From Thamnaconus septentrionalis (taxonomy: Eukaryota > Chordata > Actinopteri > Tetraodontiformes > Monacanthidae), in NCBI GenBank assembly GCA_009823395.1, contig CM020510.1, forward strand, positions 12,962,273 through 13,026,272: a stretch of 64,000 nt of DNA, in the 5' to 3' direction. The position numbers and the translations under genes are program-made. The notes under the pieces were generated by a model. It saw nothing but the letters and a program-made list of their open reading frames with translations, ran no database searches and was not told the DNA's origin. Shown piece after piece: positions 1 through 11,084 of the stretch (position 1 is its first letter; the number at the start of each line of letters is the position of its first letter).

Positions 1-191
1 CATGAGAGAAAACAGCAAGAAATGTTTCTTTGGCCTCCTGTTATTTCGTCAATGATGAGGATTCTGGGAATTATCTTGTCAGTTAAATAGTTCAGAGAGA
101 AATATTGATTTCTTTCCATGACGTAAAACTGCAGCTGCTGACTCTTCTGACAGCATGATGAGGCAGTTCACCTCCGTTCCCTATCCCCATC

Positions 192-193
<2 letters not shown>

Positions 194-247
<54 letters not shown>
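194..247. repeat. (TG)n microsatellite
   Basis: About 27 uninterrupted TG units inside the fry intron. Confidence 0.97.
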
Positions 248-250
<3 letters not shown>

Positions 251-477
251 CCCTGGCAGTCAGATTTTGCTGATAAATTCACTGCCAAGTTTACTTATAA
301 ATGGTTTTATGAGCAGGTCAGCGAGGCTGTTTCAAGAAATTGAAGTGCTTCTCCTCCTGGTACCTTTGACAACGTGGCATTTCAGCAGATTGAAGCTCAT
401 TTAAGGGGAACAACCGAAAGAGGACAAAAAGTTGAATCAAATTCTTTGACGTTGTCACCTTTGAGATTTATCAAAGG

Positions 478-526
478 TGACCTTTGTCACCTTATCTCAA
501 AGGTGACAAAGGTCAAAGGTGACAAA
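478..526. promoter_or_regulatory. Inverted repeat with DR3 and DR1 nuclear-receptor-like half-sites
   Basis: A 16 bp arm (478-493) is perfectly complementary to 500-515 around a 6 bp loop. On the plus strand 501-521 reads AGGTGA-caa-AGGTCA-a-AGGTGA, so the same hexamers form a DR3 followed by a DR1 arrangement. The CAAAGGTCAAAGG core resembles classic HNF4/RXR/PPAR DR1 sites. The sequence is seen directly; a regulatory role for fry, whose intron contains it, is inference. Confidence 0.35.
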
Positions 527-844
527 AAAAAATACCTGTGCTGCTAATATTTTCCTCGAGTGCAAATGAATGCTTGAACTTTAAGTTACTTATACTAATT
601 ATGTCAATGTAATTATCATCCTTTCAACAGAAGGTTAATATCCTTGTTGTTTGTATTACTGTTTGACATACATTCTATACTTACTGTAGCAACCTCTGAA
701 GGCCGGTCTGTCAGGCTTCCTGTCTGACCTTATTATCGTTGTTAACCATCTCTGGGGTCAGGGGTGACCTCACTGGGTGATTAACAGGGCAGCAGACAAG
801 CGGGAAACTCAATTCACTGGGGGAAATGTGTTCCTTTCTTATCA

Positions 845-2331
<1,487 letters not shown>

Positions 2332-2392
2332 CGAGGCCCTTGATGAAGCTGATGACGCTGGCCTTACTCCAGCACACCGCCGTCCCGTCCAT
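2332..2392 (-). CDS. fry: fry alternative first coding exon (MDGTAVCW start)
   Basis: ATG at 2392 in a strong context (CACCATGG) opens 20 codons beginning MDGTAVCWSK and ending FIKGL. It then leaves one nucleotide before a GTAGGT donor. That phase 1 end is exactly what exon 2 requires: the joined codon is GCC, giving KGL-A-SPVANG. The ATG lies 1.1 kb upstream of exon 2, and the sequence further upstream is GC-rich with a quadruplex motif, as for a promoter. The match to a known isoform is not something I can confirm from memory, so the assignment rests on phase, splice site and position. Confidence 0.72.
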
Positions 2393-2840
2393 GGTGCGGA
2401 AGGAGGACACGCTATCCAGGGCTGCGCCGCTCGGAGATCTTCAAGTTAAAATCCAACAGGCTGCACGTCCGGCGCTCCGGCTGCCTCCGTCCACCTGGGC
2501 GTAGTTTCCATGGCGCACTGAGCCAGCGGCGGGCGGGCGGGCGTGCGTGCGTGTGTGTGTGTGTGTGTTGATAAAAGTGGGAGTAGCGTGTGGTACGGGA
2601 TCTCACACTCTCTCCCCGCGCTGTGCGGCTGTGCGCCCCGCTCCCCTTGTGACCAGCCGGCGCTGTCCAAGAGTGAAGGTCAGGCAGGAATTTTTAGCTG
2701 AGGCTCTGCGGAGCGCCGCAGATCCAACATGCTACGGTGGCATAGTTGTGAGGCTATATTTACCTCAGGGAGGAGGTGGGTGGGTGGGTGGGTGGTGTTC
2801 ACACTATACTGACCGGGCAGCCCCTGCCTTTTTTACGCAA
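2393..2840 (-). promoter_or_regulatory. Candidate internal promoter of fry
   Basis: This is the GC-rich, CpG-containing region just upstream (minus-strand sense) of the MDGTA start. It contains a short TG/GC alternating run at 2542-2569 and a four-run GGGT motif at 2778-2792. No clear TATA box was identified. Promoter status is inferred from position and composition. Confidence 0.4.
2778..2792 (+). other. Canonical G-quadruplex motif (GGGT repeats)
   Basis: Four GGG runs separated by single T loops lie at 2778-2780, 2782-2784, 2786-2788 and 2790-2792, the tightest loop arrangement possible. It sits about 390 bp upstream of the alternative fry start, on the strand that serves as template for fry. 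Confidence 0.6.
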
Positions 2841-3682
2841 TCGCTGTGATCCTGAAACACGAGGCGCAGACCAGCAGGGTGTAAACATTATGGTGAAGAC
2901 CTCAGTTTGGGCCTTTTCTGCAGAACTTTAGGTTCCATGACAAACACATAAACCAATGTTTTCCTAACAATATGTGTCTGAAAGAGAAAAAAAATCCATC
3001 CTTTGCTTCTTTTCATAGAGTGAACATTAGTACATACAGCTCTGGAACCAAACCCTACGTGATGTCACAAAGGGCAGTGATATCCCTCTGGGGTTAGTGA
3101 CCACACCCCAAACAAGGCACTTGTGTTGCATCATGGCAAAATCTTTCTAGTTCTTTTTCTTTTTCAAAGATGCAAAAAGTCCAACAGGCATCAATTTAAG
3201 CACAGAACCAATATTTTGGTAGGAGACTTAAAACAGAGAGCTAATTAAGTTGTTAAATACAGACTTTTTAACTGTGGGCTAACTATGCATAAGCTACATT
3301 AAAGCTTAATATGAAACCTTCATGACTTTTTGAAAATAAATAATATAATAAAAACAAAATACAGCATCAGATATCAAAACACCACAGAAAACCATTCCAA
3401 GTCAAACTGATGCATCATTTAATGATGATTCTGTCCATTTGTTTTCATAATAATAACAATCCCTTTTGTTCAGACACGAAGAGTTACAGAAAGCAGCCAG
3501 TGTGTGCATCACACCCTGTCTGCTGCCCGGGGCGCCGTTGCAAGGCTGATGCTCGCCATGTGACTGTGCAGACAAGGAACCCGGGCACAGTAGGCATGAC
3601 CTCATCTGCTCAGGCTGAGCTCTCCAGCACGCTGAGCATGGCGGTGCCCCGACGGAGAACAATACAAACAGGCCGACAAGTG

Positions 3683-3693
<11 letters not shown>

Positions 3694-3730
<37 letters not shown>

Positions 3731-3733
3731 ACA
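3694..3733. repeat. (CA)n microsatellite
   Basis: CA repeat with a single AA interruption, inside the fry intron. Confidence 0.95.
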
Positions 3734-3888
3734 CTACCACAGGAACAGACAAGAGGAAGAACGCGGTTCCCTCTATGTGTCCACAGAGACAGAGCAGCAG
3801 GCAAGTGGGAGGGAGGGTCACATCCCACTGACCTCCTGAAATGGACCTGAAACTATAATGTCAACAGAGGCCTTCGTGTGGTGGTGGT

Positions 3889-3916
3889 TGTGTGTGTGTG
3901 TGTGTGTGTGTGTGTG
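3889..3916. repeat. (TG)n microsatellite
   Basis: About 14 TG units, 155 bp from the CA tract at 3694, giving two oppositely oriented alternating tracts close together. Confidence 0.95.
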
Positions 3917-6288
3917 AGTGTGTCGGGCGGCCGTATGTTGTCCCGCTGCCTGTGGGAGAAAACTTGACTCTGCATTTCTGACGGACTAATAGAGGCTGCA
4001 CGGTATTTATAGATGATATTTTAGGACCCGAGACTAAAAAACGAGACCGCACCGCTGCTCGGCCAAAAATAACTGCTAGGGGCTCGAGCACAATGAGACG
4101 TGAGAAGTGGGGAAGATATTTGGCAGGCTGGATGAGATCATGAAGAGTTCTCAGGTCAGAGGAAGCGGCCGGAGGAGCCGTTTCAGCCGCGAACCAACGC
4201 AGATGCTTTCAGATTCACTTTGCACACTTTGCTATACGCAAGGCGTTCACATTAACTGCAGCAAAGAGATCTGCGGGGGGGAATGCACAGTGGAGTCGAA
4301 GCTGAGCTATTTTCGTTGAAATATTTATGAAATGAGGAAGCGACAGCCTGAGTAACGACATCCTCATTTTCACAAGTTCTCTGTTTCAGCCTCTATTGAA
4401 AAAAAGAAGACAAATCAGAGGAACGGTGGCTGCAGCGAGCGACTGCAGCCCTCTGTCAAGGGATTAAAATGTGGACCTTAAAATATTGACCATTAGCACC
4501 ACCACCACCACCACCCCAACCCCTCCTTTTTTTTTTTGATTTTTTTTTTTTAGCAAGCTGACATCATTATGTAAACTGCTCCCTGCTGTGAGAGAGCTTT
4601 TACTGTACGGCCCCTGTGAAAATGCACGCATCTGTCTCCCAAAGCTAGACGGCACAGATTAAAGTGCATGCACGGTTGCCGCGGTTTAGCGCACTGGTGA
4701 AACCCTGTGCGCACAGCGCGAGCCTTTCACGACATCAGCCTCGGCGCAGACGTGGAGCGTAAAAACAGAACGAAAAGACAATTTATGTTTTGTGTATATT
4801 TCATCACAGACGCCTGAAAAGCAACATGTTCAGCAGGGAGGCTGTAGCTTCGCTGCTGCTCAGCTCCCCCTCTCTGATTGGCTGGCTGGTGGAACGGCCT
4901 TCAGGCAGTTTGTGAACACCAAAACCTGCTGCTGCTGCTGCTGCACAATACCAGGTCTGTCCTGCTGATTGTCGAGGCCTTTTCATTAGCGCAGCACCTC
5001 CAAAAAATGTACAGGAAAACAGAGTCTGCAGAGCCGAGAGACTTTGTTTACTTTTCAGTTCACAGTGCAAACAGCATCAGAGAGTCGGGGGCGGGCTTGT
5101 GAACAGCGTCGGGCGCTGGAGGTCTGATTCTTGTGTAATAAAAATCCACCACCTGCTACACGGTGTTTTCTCAGCCAACGTGCTCACGATCGCCTCCTGT
5201 TTACAGATTTTTTTTTTTTTATCGCCATCTCCAGCCTCTTGTGATTCATTACATAACAGGCGCGTGTGAACCGGGGAGAGAGACGGGGGTTGCATGAGAA
5301 ACTGGAGATCCCATGTTCAATAAAAGAAAAAACCTTAAATGCACGGCTGCGGGTCGGCGCCGACGCAGCCGGCGGCACAATGGCAGCCTGTGCCTTTTAT
5401 CGGTAAAGTGATTCGCCGCTCTGCCGATTATGCAACATCATCAGGAGATAGCGGAGCGGCGGCCCAGCGCGCGCAGAAGGACAGCGCGTTCCGCTGTATC
5501 TATTTACATACGGCCAATACACAAGCGGAGCAAAGCAGCCGGCCCGAACAAACGTATCACGCTACCATTCTGAAAGCGTTCAAATGAAACTTTTGGGAGT
5601 TTCCTGGGAGAGGACGAGGAGCACTTCCTGTTTGGGCTGGAACACTTTATTTCTGGTCTTTGTTTGACAAGCAGAAGTGATTTTTTTTTTGATTTACAGT
5701 CCACCTCTCGTGGTCCAAGCTTCACCCTCCGCCCCCAGGACGGGAGACAGCGAAGCTCGGGCAGAATACGAGCCGGAGCTGAACCTCCTCTAATCCTATT
5801 ACTGTGTCCTTGCACTTAATAAGAGCTATTCAGACTGCACCGGGGGGGTTGGAGGTGGTGGTGGGTGGGGGGGGTTTACACTCGCAGAGGCTGCAAAGCA
5901 AAGCGACGCCGCTTCAAAAAAAAAGAAGATAGAGATGCTGAATCACCGCCGGCTGAGTGCAGCAGGTCCTGCAGGTCCCGTCGCTGACTTGCAGAGTTAC
6001 GCAGGCCGACACTGTTGCCACGAGACGCCGGGAAAAGAAAAAAAAAGAAAAACCCTCAAACGTGCTGCCACAAGTGCGACGCCTCCAAGTTGCTGCGCAC
6101 CAGTGAGCGGCAACATCCCCATCACGGACGGACGGACGCAGGGGAAACAGAGGCTGTAAAGTCAGGCAAAGCGCTCAAAGCCCCCCGAGCTGCAGCTTCA
6201 GCAGGTCGACACACAACAACAGCAACAACAACAGAGACAACAACAACATCAACAGCAGCAGCAGGGACGGAGAGTGACTGCTACTCAC

Positions 6289-6358
6289 TGCCGCTCCATG
6301 ACTTCAGCAGGGATTTGATGCTGATTTCGAAGAAGCCCGAGTCCTGCTGGCTGGCCAT
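6289..6358 (-). CDS. fry: fry first coding exon (MASQQDSGFFEISIK start)
   Basis: ATG at 6358 (context gcagccATGG) opens MASQQDSGFFEISIK, identical to the start of human FRY, followed by SLLKSWSG and one nucleotide before a GTGAGT donor. The exon carries 23 codons plus one base. Joined to exon 2 the next codon is ACC, giving WSG-T-SPVANG, the equivalent of human WSNASPVGNG. The exon lies in a CpG-rich block with a long CT/GA tract upstream, as expected for a main promoter. A longer frame through this exon in another phase is spurious. Confidence 0.96.
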
Positions 6359-6616
6359 GGCTGCAGCTTCCTGTTGAGTGCGGGGCCTCTCCCCCCTCTG
6401 ACCACAGTGGCGGTGGCGGTGGTGCTAGTTCTCCCCCCCCCCCACAGCTTCCAGCGGCGGAGAGCTGAGCCTGGATGAGCAGGTAGCGCCTGCTGTCACC
6501 TCTGCGTGACGCACTCAACGCCGCGCTGACGAGACCCCGGTGGAAACACACTGGAGCCGCTTCAGCCCTCCTCCCTCCCTCCCTCCCTCCCTGCGTGTCC
6601 CGTCCTTGGCCATCGG

Positions 6617-6661
<45 letters not shown>

Positions 6662-7050
6662 CCTCTCCCTCTCTCTCTCTCCTCCCTCCCTGAGGCCGAG
6701 GCAGGCAGTGGGCGCCGAGCGCGAGCTCCCTTTAAATAACTGCGCGGAGGCTGAGAGCGCAGGAAGCAATCCTCTTAGCCCAGCGCCGTTAATAATAACT
6801 ACCGTTTGTCAGTGTGCGTGCGCGCGCACGTCTCTCTGACAGCTCCGGCCGAGCCGAGCCGACGCCGGAGGTGAAGATCGCCCTGCTGTGTCACACGTGC
6901 GGGGAAACGGTAGCGCTGCAGCGGCAGCAGCGGCAGCGTGAGGGGAAGCCCAACATCTGGGACGGAGCAGCGGATGAGGAGCAGTCGCTCAAGTGATCAG
7001 CAGCTAGACGGGATTAACTGCACATGGGAGCGGGGGTGGGATGGGGCGGG
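6359..7050 (-). promoter_or_regulatory. CpG-rich candidate main promoter and 5' UTR of fry
   Basis: This stretch upstream of the MASQQ ATG is rich in CG dinucleotides (for example around 6490-6540, 6700-6740 and 6820-6920) and contains a long pyrimidine tract. In the direction of fry transcription the tract reads as GA/GGGA repeats. The transcription start cannot be fixed from sequence alone. Confidence 0.55.
6561..6691. repeat. CCCT/CT pyrimidine tract (GA-rich on the fry strand)
   Basis: A CCTCCCT run at 6568-6592 is followed by an uninterrupted CT repeat at 6618-6655 and mixed CCCTCT units to 6691. Polypurine/polypyrimidine tracts of this kind are common in 5' regions. Confidence 0.93.
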
Positions 7051-7228
7051 GGGTCTGCATGGGAGCCGGGCCCGACTTCTGACCTTCTTATTTACTAAAT
7101 GCAGCCGCTTCAAGCAACAACTTAGAGGAATTCCCTCAAACTGTTGCATTCGTGCGATCCGAGAGATTTCCCACCACTGTGTCTTTTGACCTCCGACCCC
7201 GCCGGGCTGCATTGTATATCCTTTAAGC

Positions 7229-7598
7229 CCGTGTACTTCAACCTTATTCAATCCATGGCACATTTTTTTAATTGAAAAAAATCCCATGGCACACCACCAT
7301 CCAAAAAATATTATAAAATGACAGTTTTTCGCCTGAGAATGACAATGTAGTCTCTTAATTTATTTACACTCATTAGTGTGAAACCTGGGACTGTTTAGAT
7401 GCACACAAAGCTGATTTCCTGGGAGGAAGTGAGGGAGGAAAATAGGCTCACATTCCTTTTAAAGCACAGTCACTCACAATGGAATGTTATTATTTTTTTA
7501 GTCCACTGAAGTGAAATTGGATAATTTTTCCCGGCACACCTGCCATTATCTCACGGTACACTAGTGTGCCATGGCACAGTGGTTGTAAAACACCGCTG
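7229..7598. mobile_element. hAT-like non-autonomous DNA transposon (MITE)
   Basis: Read on the minus strand, the right end begins CAGCGGTGTTTTACAACCAC and continues into repeated GTGCCATGGCACAC-type motifs. The left end begins CCGTGTACTTCAACC and reaches a matching CCATGGCACA block, so the ends are inverted relatives. TAAGC occurs on both sides (7224-7228 and 7599-7603), a possible remnant of the 8 bp duplication typical of hAT elements. About 370 bp with no transposase frame. From memory this resembles a widespread vertebrate family built on GTGCCGTGGCACAC motifs; the class is inferred. Confidence 0.6.
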
Positions 7599-7603
7599 TA
7601 AGC

Positions 7604-10600
7604 AATATTATATTAAAAAAAATCCCTTTTTATGATTCTGTGACTTGCACTGGTGAGAAGTGCAACAGCTCTGCATGACCGGCATAGGACCTTACAGCAG
7701 CGGTTGCCTGCCCAGTGTCCTCTTGCAAAAATGTCTTGTTTTACAACATTTTGCACGCTCACAACACTTCCGCGAGAAAAAGCTAGTTAGCTAACTCCAC
7801 GTGTTCGTAATGACACAAAAGAGACCAAAGCAAATGTTTTTGGAGGAGGTGAGAGAAACAAGGGAGGGTCGTGGAGTAAAGGACAGGACAGGCGTGTTCT
7901 CCTGGCATGGTGCTGGGCAGGCGACCAAAGTCATCCAGTCCCGTACCAGGCCAGTCAGTGTGCAGCCAGGCACACTGAGTCATAGGCAGGGCTGCCATTC
8001 TCCCGGTTACAAGTTAGTGAGTCACAGAAATAATTTTTTATGGCCGAAAAATTACGGTGTGTTGCTTTAAAAGGTACGATATCATGCAAAAATGCCTCTG
8101 ACCAAACGTCTCTGGGCTGTTAATAAACTCCTCGCAAATGTTAAAGCCAGTTTTTTTGTGGGTTTATACCTCTTCTATGTTAGGGACAAGATGCCTGACC
8201 AAGTATTGGGTCCATGCATATTTCTTGTTTGCTTGCTTTGTGTAATAGCAAGGAAGCTACAGCTGTGAGGCTGTAAATATCTAAATGTCTAAATATGTAC
8301 TACTTACTTGGCCCTTTATAGAGCTGTCTGAAACCTAACAAAATAAATACAATTTAAGAAATGGGAGCTCTTTCAGATGAATTGTTACCATTTCCAATAA
8401 ATACAGGCAGCTTTGCCTTCTTCTGGCAAACTGAACAATTTTTTATGGACTCTGGGATAAAAAATATCGGAGAAAATCCGAGAATATGTAGAACTGGTGA
8501 CCTTTAAATCATGCGGATGCAGCTCAGGCAAGAGATGCAAAACTATGAATTACAGACTGCCAGTAAAACCCTCCTCTGCTCTTGTTTTCAGCCCCCTGCC
8601 AAAGGAGATGAAGCGTTGCCAGATGAGTGGAAATTCCTCTTTACATCCCGCGCCATCAGATGCGGCAGCATGATGCACGTTGCCGACCATATGGACTTTT
8701 GAAATGCAAACCTCCAATCCCCCTTTTTTCTCGAGCGGCTGTACGAGCTCTTAGCATAATCCTATCAGAACTCTGTCTGTCTGTCCAGTCGGTGGCAGCC
8801 ACTTGACCTTCATTACATAATGCACTGTGTGAGGAAGAAGCTGCAACTGGTTGCTGTGTTTGCCAAACATGTATTTCACAACATCAGGTGCCCTGAGGAC
8901 TGCTTGCGCCTGGTGTCAATGCAGGACAATTGTTTTTTTATTACTTTGTGACGCAGCAGACAGTGTGTTGATGTAAAATTTTTCACAGCAGTCTCTTTGT
9001 TTTTTTTTGTTTTTTTTTACATTTCTGACACCCCTGAATAGCACAGCTACTACAAAAGTTCTTTTGTCAGTTGTTCCAGTGTTTATGAGGGTGTTGAAAC
9101 GGGCGCACGCACACACATTACATATACATTTTTAAAAAATTTAAACGTTCCTCTTTGACAGGTACATTTTAGAAATGTTCCCATTCTTTAACTTCTTTTC
9201 TGCGTTTTACAGTTTTTCATGTTTCTAGCTTGTTGATGTTTTATTTGTATGTGCAAGATTACTTGCTAATTACAAAGAATTGCACATTTAAATGATATAT
9301 CAGGGATATATTTGAATGCATGTCAGTATGTGTTTATCCTGTTGTCCCTTTAAAATCAAAGACAGACACAAATGTCACAGCTTCTATTTCTACATCTTTG
9401 CTCCATCAGGAAACGTCTCCTCGCCCTGATAATAACTACCAATGTATCACACAAATAGAGAGAGAGAGTGAAAAAAAATTAAACTGTACAGATGGCACCA
9501 TTACGCCAAATGTGACCAATTATGGGCAATTTCTTGGACAATTACGGTCGCAGCAAAACACTTGATTACTAAAAGCGGATATCGGCCCAAATGGATTCTT
9601 GAAGGACTAAACAAACACAATTTGCTTCCCCGAGTCATTCATCAGTCATAATCTAGTCGGCCTGACTTGTCCAGTCAGGGGCTCCTTATAGGGCAAATGG
9701 TTATATAATTCCCTGGTTAGCAAACGGCAGGATTTTTTTTTTTCTCTGCAGGGCTCCCGAAGAGGGAAAAGTCAGTGGCGAAAGGTAGCCGAGTGTAACC
9801 ACGTTTTTGATCAAATTCATTTGGAATAATCCACCAAAAAAATGAGTAATATGCCTTTTAAATGAACGTTGTTTAAAAAAAAAAAAAAAAAAAAGTACCC
9901 AAAACACTATGGATACAAGGGCCTTTTTGTAACATTTCAGAGTGAAAATATCAAAGTGACAGCTCTATGAGCACTTACAGTAAATCACAGGATGGATGTG
10001 CCAAAAAAAGGGGGTCACTTTGTCGTTTAGCGTCACAGCAGCAAACTGTGAAGAATTTTTTACAACATCATCGCCCCCATCTTACAAGCGGACGGTGTAA
10101 CTGCTGGCAGCCCACCGACAACACCGGTGTCAGGCCAGCGTTCGCTCCAACTCCCATAATCGCCTGGTTGGCACGTCCGTCCGTCCGCTCGCTAGCAGCC
10201 GTGCAAAGTCTCAAAGTCACCAAAAAAAACCAAACAAAAAAAAAAAAACCCAACCCAACTCCATCGGACGCTCGCTGCAGACGATACATTGACAGCAAAC
10301 ACTTTGGCGAAGCTTTTCAGCCGGGTGAAGGCTTTTGACACGTTGGCCACTTATTAGAAGCATTATCAGGCTCTGATGAAGGTTAGGAATGTGAGGTATG
10401 TCTGTCCGCTTCAGCCATCTCCCCGATTATCCAGCTCCAACACTTGACTCCCTCCCGCTAGTACTTTCACCCTCTCCGGCGCTCCCTCTGACTCCATCCC
10501 ATTTGATTATTTACTCACTGGAGTTAGTTTGTTTACATTTTTGGATGAAAATGTCTCAATTTAACTGAAGCCATATCTCGTCGATCAGCGTTGAGAAGAA

Positions 10601-10867
10601 GGAGATTTAAAAAACAAAACAAAAAAAAAACACTGGCAGTGAGGTGACCTCAGCTACATTCCAAAGCCTCGTGTGATGCACCCAGTCCGGTGTCTCACTC
10701 CATTATTAACAAGCCATATGTTCCCTATCTAAGTATGACAAATACAATGGGGAGGTGAGGAATTTCACAAAGTGATGGCAGCGACAGCCAGGAAAAACTC
10801 TCTTTTTCTGACAAACAAGAAGGACAAAAGACACTCGGCGGCTTTGCCGAGTCTCAGCAGTACCTAC
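7604..10867. other. Upstream fry region without recognised genes
   Basis: AT-rich non-coding sequence with homopolymer tracts (T-runs near 9001-9018 and 9732-9742, A-run at 9874-9893). No open frame here has recognisable similarity. It lies between the MASQQ exon and the more distal candidate first exon, so it is probably intronic for the longest fry transcript. Confidence 0.5.
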
Positions 10868-11084
10868 ATTCGAGAATGGTGGGCCTCTTCTTGTGCCGCA
10901 TCTTTTTGAACTTCCCTCTGAAGTCCCGCGGCGGGAACGGATCCAGGGGCAAGCTGGCAAGGCGCCCCAGGACGGCCTCGTCCAGTCCCTCCGAGCACTC
11001 CGTCTCACTCTCAGCCATGTCCCTCACGGCTCTCTCCTCAGAAGACACGTTGGACGGCGGCGGGCCCTCCGCTGCTCCTATCAT
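10868..11084 (-). CDS. fry: Candidate distal first coding exon of fry (MIGAAEG start)
   Basis: ATG at 11084 (A at -3) opens 72 codons beginning MIGAAEGPPP, with an acidic middle (ESETECSEGLDE) and a basic end (FKKMRHKKRPTILE). One base remains before a GTAGGT donor. This phase 1 end would join exon 2 as TCC, giving ILE-S-SPVANG. A second in-frame ATG, at codon 23 (11018), precedes AESETEC. The low-complexity-free, charged composition looks like real protein. Using the alternative donor AG/GTACTG would give phase 2 and break the join. Assignment to fry is inferred from strand, order, phase and absence of any other gene. Confidence 0.58.

Larger units (their letters stand above)
2841..6288. other. 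fry intron 1 region, no further exon seen
   Basis: Non-coding sequence between the MASQQ and MDGTA first exons. It holds a CA microsatellite (3694-3733), a TG microsatellite (3889-3916), poly-T/A runs near 4526-4551, 5208-5220 and 5681-5690, and a G-rich run at 5842-5876. The part from about 5300 to 6288 becomes CpG-rich as it approaches the MASQQ exon. The longest open frames here are not supported by similarity or splice sites. Confidence 0.6.

Noticed and set aside
10860..10868. Alternative donor AG/GTACTG for the distal fry exon
   Set aside because: It would end in phase 2 and break the frame of exon 2, whereas T/GTAGGT gives phase 1 like the other first exons.
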